Made by a program: the position numbers and the translations under genes | The notes under the pieces: generated by a model | Databases searched by the model: none | Seen by the model: the letters and a program-made list of their open reading frames with translations, nothing else | Told to the model about the DNA's origin: nothing | Shown here: positions 4,870-6,505 of the stretch, piece after piece | How the letters are laid out: each line of letters opens with the position of its first letter | Numbering within the stretch: position 1 is the first letter of the stretch | DNA from: an uncultured Bacilli bacterium | Lineage (GTDB): Bacteria; Bacillota_I; Bacilli_A; RF39; UBA660 | Direction of reading: 5' to 3' | Assembly (NCBI GenBank): GCA_947623705.1 | Contig: CANQHT010000067.1 | Location: 1-6,505, forward strand | DNA: 6,505 nt

Positions 4870-4945
4870 TGGTGTCTCGTTGGAGATTTGAACTCCAGAC
4901 CCTTCGATTAAAAGTCGAATGCTCTACCGACTGAGCTAACGAGAC
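4870..4945 (-). tRNA. tRNA-Lys (anticodon TTT)
   Basis: The minus strand gives a full cloverleaf: acceptor GTCTCGT with ACGAGAC, D-loop TAGCTCAGTCGGTAGAGC, anticodon loop CTTTTAA, T-loop GTTCAAATC, discriminator A and an encoded CCA. It is last in the five-gene cluster, and its 3' end faces the integrase, making it the likely integration target of the element. Confidence 0.97.
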
Positions 4946-4953
4946 AATTAAGA

Positions 4954-5029
4954 TGGCTGCCCCAGCTGGATTCGAACCAACGGAATGTCAGAGTCAAAGT
5001 CTGATGCCTTACCACTTGGCTATGGGGCA
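4954..5029 (-). tRNA. tRNA-Gln (anticodon TTG)
   Basis: The minus strand gives acceptor TGCCCCA with TGGGGCA, anticodon loop CTTTGAC with TTG, T-loop GTTCGAATC, discriminator G and an encoded CCA. The U1-A72 acceptor start is normal for bacterial tRNA-Gln. It is fourth in the transcribed order. Confidence 0.97.
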
Positions 5030-5038
5030 ATCAAGAAA

Positions 5039-5122
5039 TGGTGGAGGGATATGGATTTGAACCATAGAACCCGAAGGAACAGATTTACAGTCTGCCGCGT
5101 TTGACCACTTCGCTACCCCTCC
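5039..5122 (-). tRNA. tRNA-Tyr (anticodon GTA)
   Basis: The minus strand gives acceptor GGAGGGG with TCCCTCC, anticodon loop CTGTAAA with GTA, and a long variable arm (TTCCTTCGGGTTC region), as expected for the class II bacterial tRNA-Tyr, with an encoded CCA. It is third in the transcribed order; 84 bases. Confidence 0.97.
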
Positions 5123-5129
5123 AAAAAAA

Positions 5130-5205
5130 TGGTGCCGACTGAGGGAATCGAACCCCCAACCTACTGATTACAAGTCAGTTGCGCTACCAATTACGCTAAG
5201 TCGGC
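5130..5205 (-). tRNA. tRNA-Thr (anticodon TGT)
   Basis: The minus strand gives acceptor GCCGACT with AGTCGGC, D-arm TAGCGTAATTGGTAGCGC, anticodon loop CTTGTAA with TGT, T-loop GTTCGATTC, discriminator A and an encoded CCA. The spacer before it (5206-5242) carries a second TGCCGAC copy and a small GGCA/TGCC hairpin, perhaps a processing signal or a duplication scar. Confidence 0.97.
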
Positions 5206-5242
5206 ATACTAATATCGTCGGCACAAAATGCCAAAAAATAAA

Positions 5243-5319
5243 TGGTGGGCGATATAGGACTCGAACCTATGACCCTCTGCTTGTAAGGCAGATGCTCTAA
5301 CCAACTGAGCCAATCGCCC
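5243..5319 (-). tRNA. tRNA-Val (anticodon TAC)
   Basis: The minus strand gives acceptor GGGCGAT with ATCGCCC, anticodon loop CTTACAA with TAC, T-loop GTTCGAGTC, discriminator A and an encoded CCA. It is first in the transcribed order, behind the cluster promoter. Confidence 0.97.
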
Positions 5320-5361
5320 AAATAATTCAACCTTGAAATATTGCTTTTCAAGACAATTAAG

Positions 5362-5390
5362 ATTATACTATACAAATTTTAATTATGCAA
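5362..5390 (-). promoter_or_regulatory. Promoter of the tRNA cluster
   Basis: On the minus strand TTGCAT (5390-5385), a 17-base spacer and a perfect TATAAT (5367-5362). The roughly 36-base leader before tRNA-Val can form a hairpin of CTTGAAA with TTTCAAG (about 5332-5352), probably removed when the precursor is processed. Confidence 0.75.
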
Positions 5391-5419
5391 CAAATTTTTC
5401 TCATTTTTGTCGTTATTTT

Positions 5420-5845
5420 TCAAAAAAGCAACCCTTTTTGAATCGCATATGGTAGGAAGTGGTCCCGAATAGATGACGATAAATTATATTCGGTTTCTCC
5501 TAAAGAATACCAATGATAATCCAAAATTTCATCGTTAGGAATTAAACTAACATGAATTTTTTTAGTGGCTAAAAACATATTCATCTCAATAATAACATCA
5601 CTATCACTGGCAGCAGCCTCTTTAAAACACATTATAGGAAGTAAATCTTCTTCACAAAATTCAAATCCTTGACCCACTTCTTCGTTTACTTCTCTTAAAG
5701 CAGCAGTAATTTCAGTTTCACCAGTTTCCACTCCTCCACCAACTAGAGTCCAAGAATGAGTGGTACTACTTCTTTGTGACTTAACGATTAATAATTTGCC
5801 GTCTTCAATAAAAGCTACTCCTACTACTCTTTTTAATTTTTCCAT
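5420..5845 (-). CDS. NUDIX hydrolase, 141 residues
   Basis: The NUDIX box is complete: G37, E43, R51-E52, E55-E56 and G58 in GGVETGETEITAALREVNEE with VGQG after it, matching G-x5-E-x7-R-E-U-x-E-E-x-G. The last, usually hydrophobic, position is Q. The glutamates bind the divalent metal that helps cut a nucleoside-diphosphate-linked compound. Before the box, KRVVGVAFIEDGKLLIVKSQ is the normal first strand pair. The substrate cannot be read from the box; 8-oxo-dGTP or another nucleotide cleaning role is possible. It is a soluble single-domain protein of ordinary size. The ATG (5845-5843) follows a GGAG-type site (TAGGAGAAG), with a TATAAT (5876-5871) upstream but no clear -35 box. It is transcribed toward the tRNA cluster, divergent from the helicase gene. 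Confidence 0.92.
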   Translation of the reverse strand: MEKLKRVVGVAFIEDGKLLIVKSQRSSTTHSWTLVGGGVETGETEITAALREVNEEVGQGFEFCEEDLLPIMCFKEAAASDSDVIIEMNMFLATKKIHVSLIPNDEILDYHWYSLGETEYNLSSSIRDHFLPYAIQKGLLF

Positions 5846-5973
5846 AAAACTTCTCCTACTACTTTAGATTATTATACTATAAATTTATACAAAAACATCT
5901 TTTTTCATTTTTCAAAAAAGTAAAATTGTGTTAATATAGTTTTAGAAACTTTTCCAAAATGAAAGGTTTTATT

Positions 5974-6505
5974 ATGCAAAAAATTACTAAATTAAATAAA
6001 ATAGACAAATTTCAAAAAGATGTAGTAGAATGTGATTCTAACCTACTAGTCATTGCCGGTGCTGGATCTGGTAAAACTTTTACAATGTTAAATAAAATTG
6101 AATATTTAATAACCACTAAAAATATTTTACCCGAAGAAATATTAGTCATTTCCTTCACCAACGCCTCCGTTAACGATATAACGTTAAAATTGAATTTTGG
6201 AGTAGACTGCTTCACTTTTCACAAACTAGCTATGAAAATATTAGATGTTTCTCATATAAATTATCAAATTACTAATGAGAATCTCTTAAATTTTATCATA
6301 AATGAATGTATTTACACATGTACTACCGAAGAACAAAAACATATTCTAAAATTTTTAAAATATGCTGAAAAATTTTCAAATTTTATCAAATCGCCAGAAT
6401 GCAATGCTTTTAAAAAATTTATAGCAACATTTATAAATTTATGGAAAACTAACGATTACAAATTTGAAAATATCCCCTTAAAAAAGTTAAAAGCCAACGA
6501 AAAAA
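5974..6505 (+). CDS. UvrD/Rep-type superfamily 1 helicase, N-terminal part (runs off the right edge)
   Basis: The first 177 residues carry the opening motifs of the UvrD/PcrA/Rep ATPases. These are the Q motif (KIDKFQKDVVE, Q14), Walker A AGAGSGKT (28-35), motif Ia VISFTNASVNDI (58-69, the family's FTNKAA-x-E-M counterpart, here less usual) and motif Ib FTFHKLA (80-86). These proteins use ATP to move 3' to 5' along single-stranded DNA in repair and replication restart. The sequence after residue 90 is lysine-rich and not close to PcrA, so this is more likely one of the diverse smaller UvrD-like helicases than the housekeeping pcrA. ATG 5974 is chosen because AAAGG (5962-5966) is well spaced; an in-frame ATG at 5959 has no ribosome binding site. 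It is divergent from the NUDIX gene. Confidence 0.88.
   Translation, partial: MQKITKLNKIDKFQKDVVECDSNLLVIAGAGSGKTFTMLNKIEYLITTKNILPEEILVISFTNASVNDITLKLNFGVDCFTFHKLAMKILDVSHINYQITNENLLNFIINECIYTCTTEEQKHILKFLKYAEKFSNFIKSPECNAFKKFIATFINLWKTNDYKFENIPLKKLKANEK

Noticed and set aside
4850..4945. tRNA-Lys 3' end duplicated as an attachment site elsewhere in the window
   Set aside because: I looked for pieces of the terminal 30 bases of tRNA-Lys on both strands to the left and found none.
6012..6215. Minus-strand open frame of 67 codons
   Set aside because: It lies wholly inside the helicase gene on the other strand, whose Walker A and motif Ia are clear; it has no ribosome binding site or family pattern.
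1..6505. Alternative genetic code with TGA as tryptophan
   Set aside because: Tryptophan is TGG in the repressor, integrase, MazF-like, S2 and NUDIX genes, and TGA ends several genes at sensible places.

Overview
The window comes from a very AT-rich member of the Bacillota/Mycoplasmatota side of the tree, probably an uncultured gut-type Bacilli lineage. Evidence for this is the base composition, strong AAGGAG-type ribosome binding sites, sigma-A-like TTGACA/TATAAT promoters, T-tailed hairpin terminators, and a Val-Thr-Tyr-Gln-Lys tRNA cluster of the kind seen in Firmicutes. Tryptophan is written TGG in every recognisable protein and TGA closes several genes, so the standard bacterial code (table 11) fits and a Mycoplasma-type code is not needed. 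The genus cannot be named from sequence alone.

Left chromosomal part (1 to about 1010, minus strand). The window opens inside the 5' end of rpsB (ribosomal protein S2), preceded by a structured leader and a good promoter. Upstream of it, in the same direction, lies an unrecognised 218-residue cytoplasmic protein with its own promoter.

Degraded mobile-element part (about 1075 to 4830). From left to right this holds a small rightward transcription unit ending in a terminator; a frameshifted remnant of a phage-type Barnase/EndoU/colicin-like (PBECR) nuclease domain on the minus strand; and a rightward block resembling a phage or integrative-element lysogeny module. That block has an XRE-family repressor with palindromic candidate operators, a two-pass membrane protein overlapping it by four bases, an ImmA/IrrE-type metallopeptidase broken by one frameshift just after HELAH, and a PemK/MazF-like protein. 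After it come a compact candidate non-coding RNA with a consensus promoter and a strong terminator, a convergent candidate leftward transcript, and a tyrosine integrase. The integrase is split into two halves in different frames, with a terminator-like hairpin between them. Repressor plus ImmA-type protease is a known switch pair: the protease relieves repression and allows excision. Here both the protease and the integrase look inactivated, so the element is probably locked in place. No second attachment site was found.

Right chromosomal part (about 4831 to 6505). Five tRNA genes (minus strand, read Val, Thr, Tyr, Gln, Lys) share one promoter and one terminator. Next is a minus-strand NUDIX hydrolase, and then a divergent UvrD/Rep-type superfamily 1 helicase that runs off the window. 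The integrase ends 64 bases from the 3' end of the tRNA-Lys gene, the usual arrangement for an element that entered at a tRNA 3' end.

The parts most worth attention are the two facing small transcription units between the toxin-like gene and the integrase (3324-3600), the terminator inside the integrase, and the small structured unit at 1129-1253.
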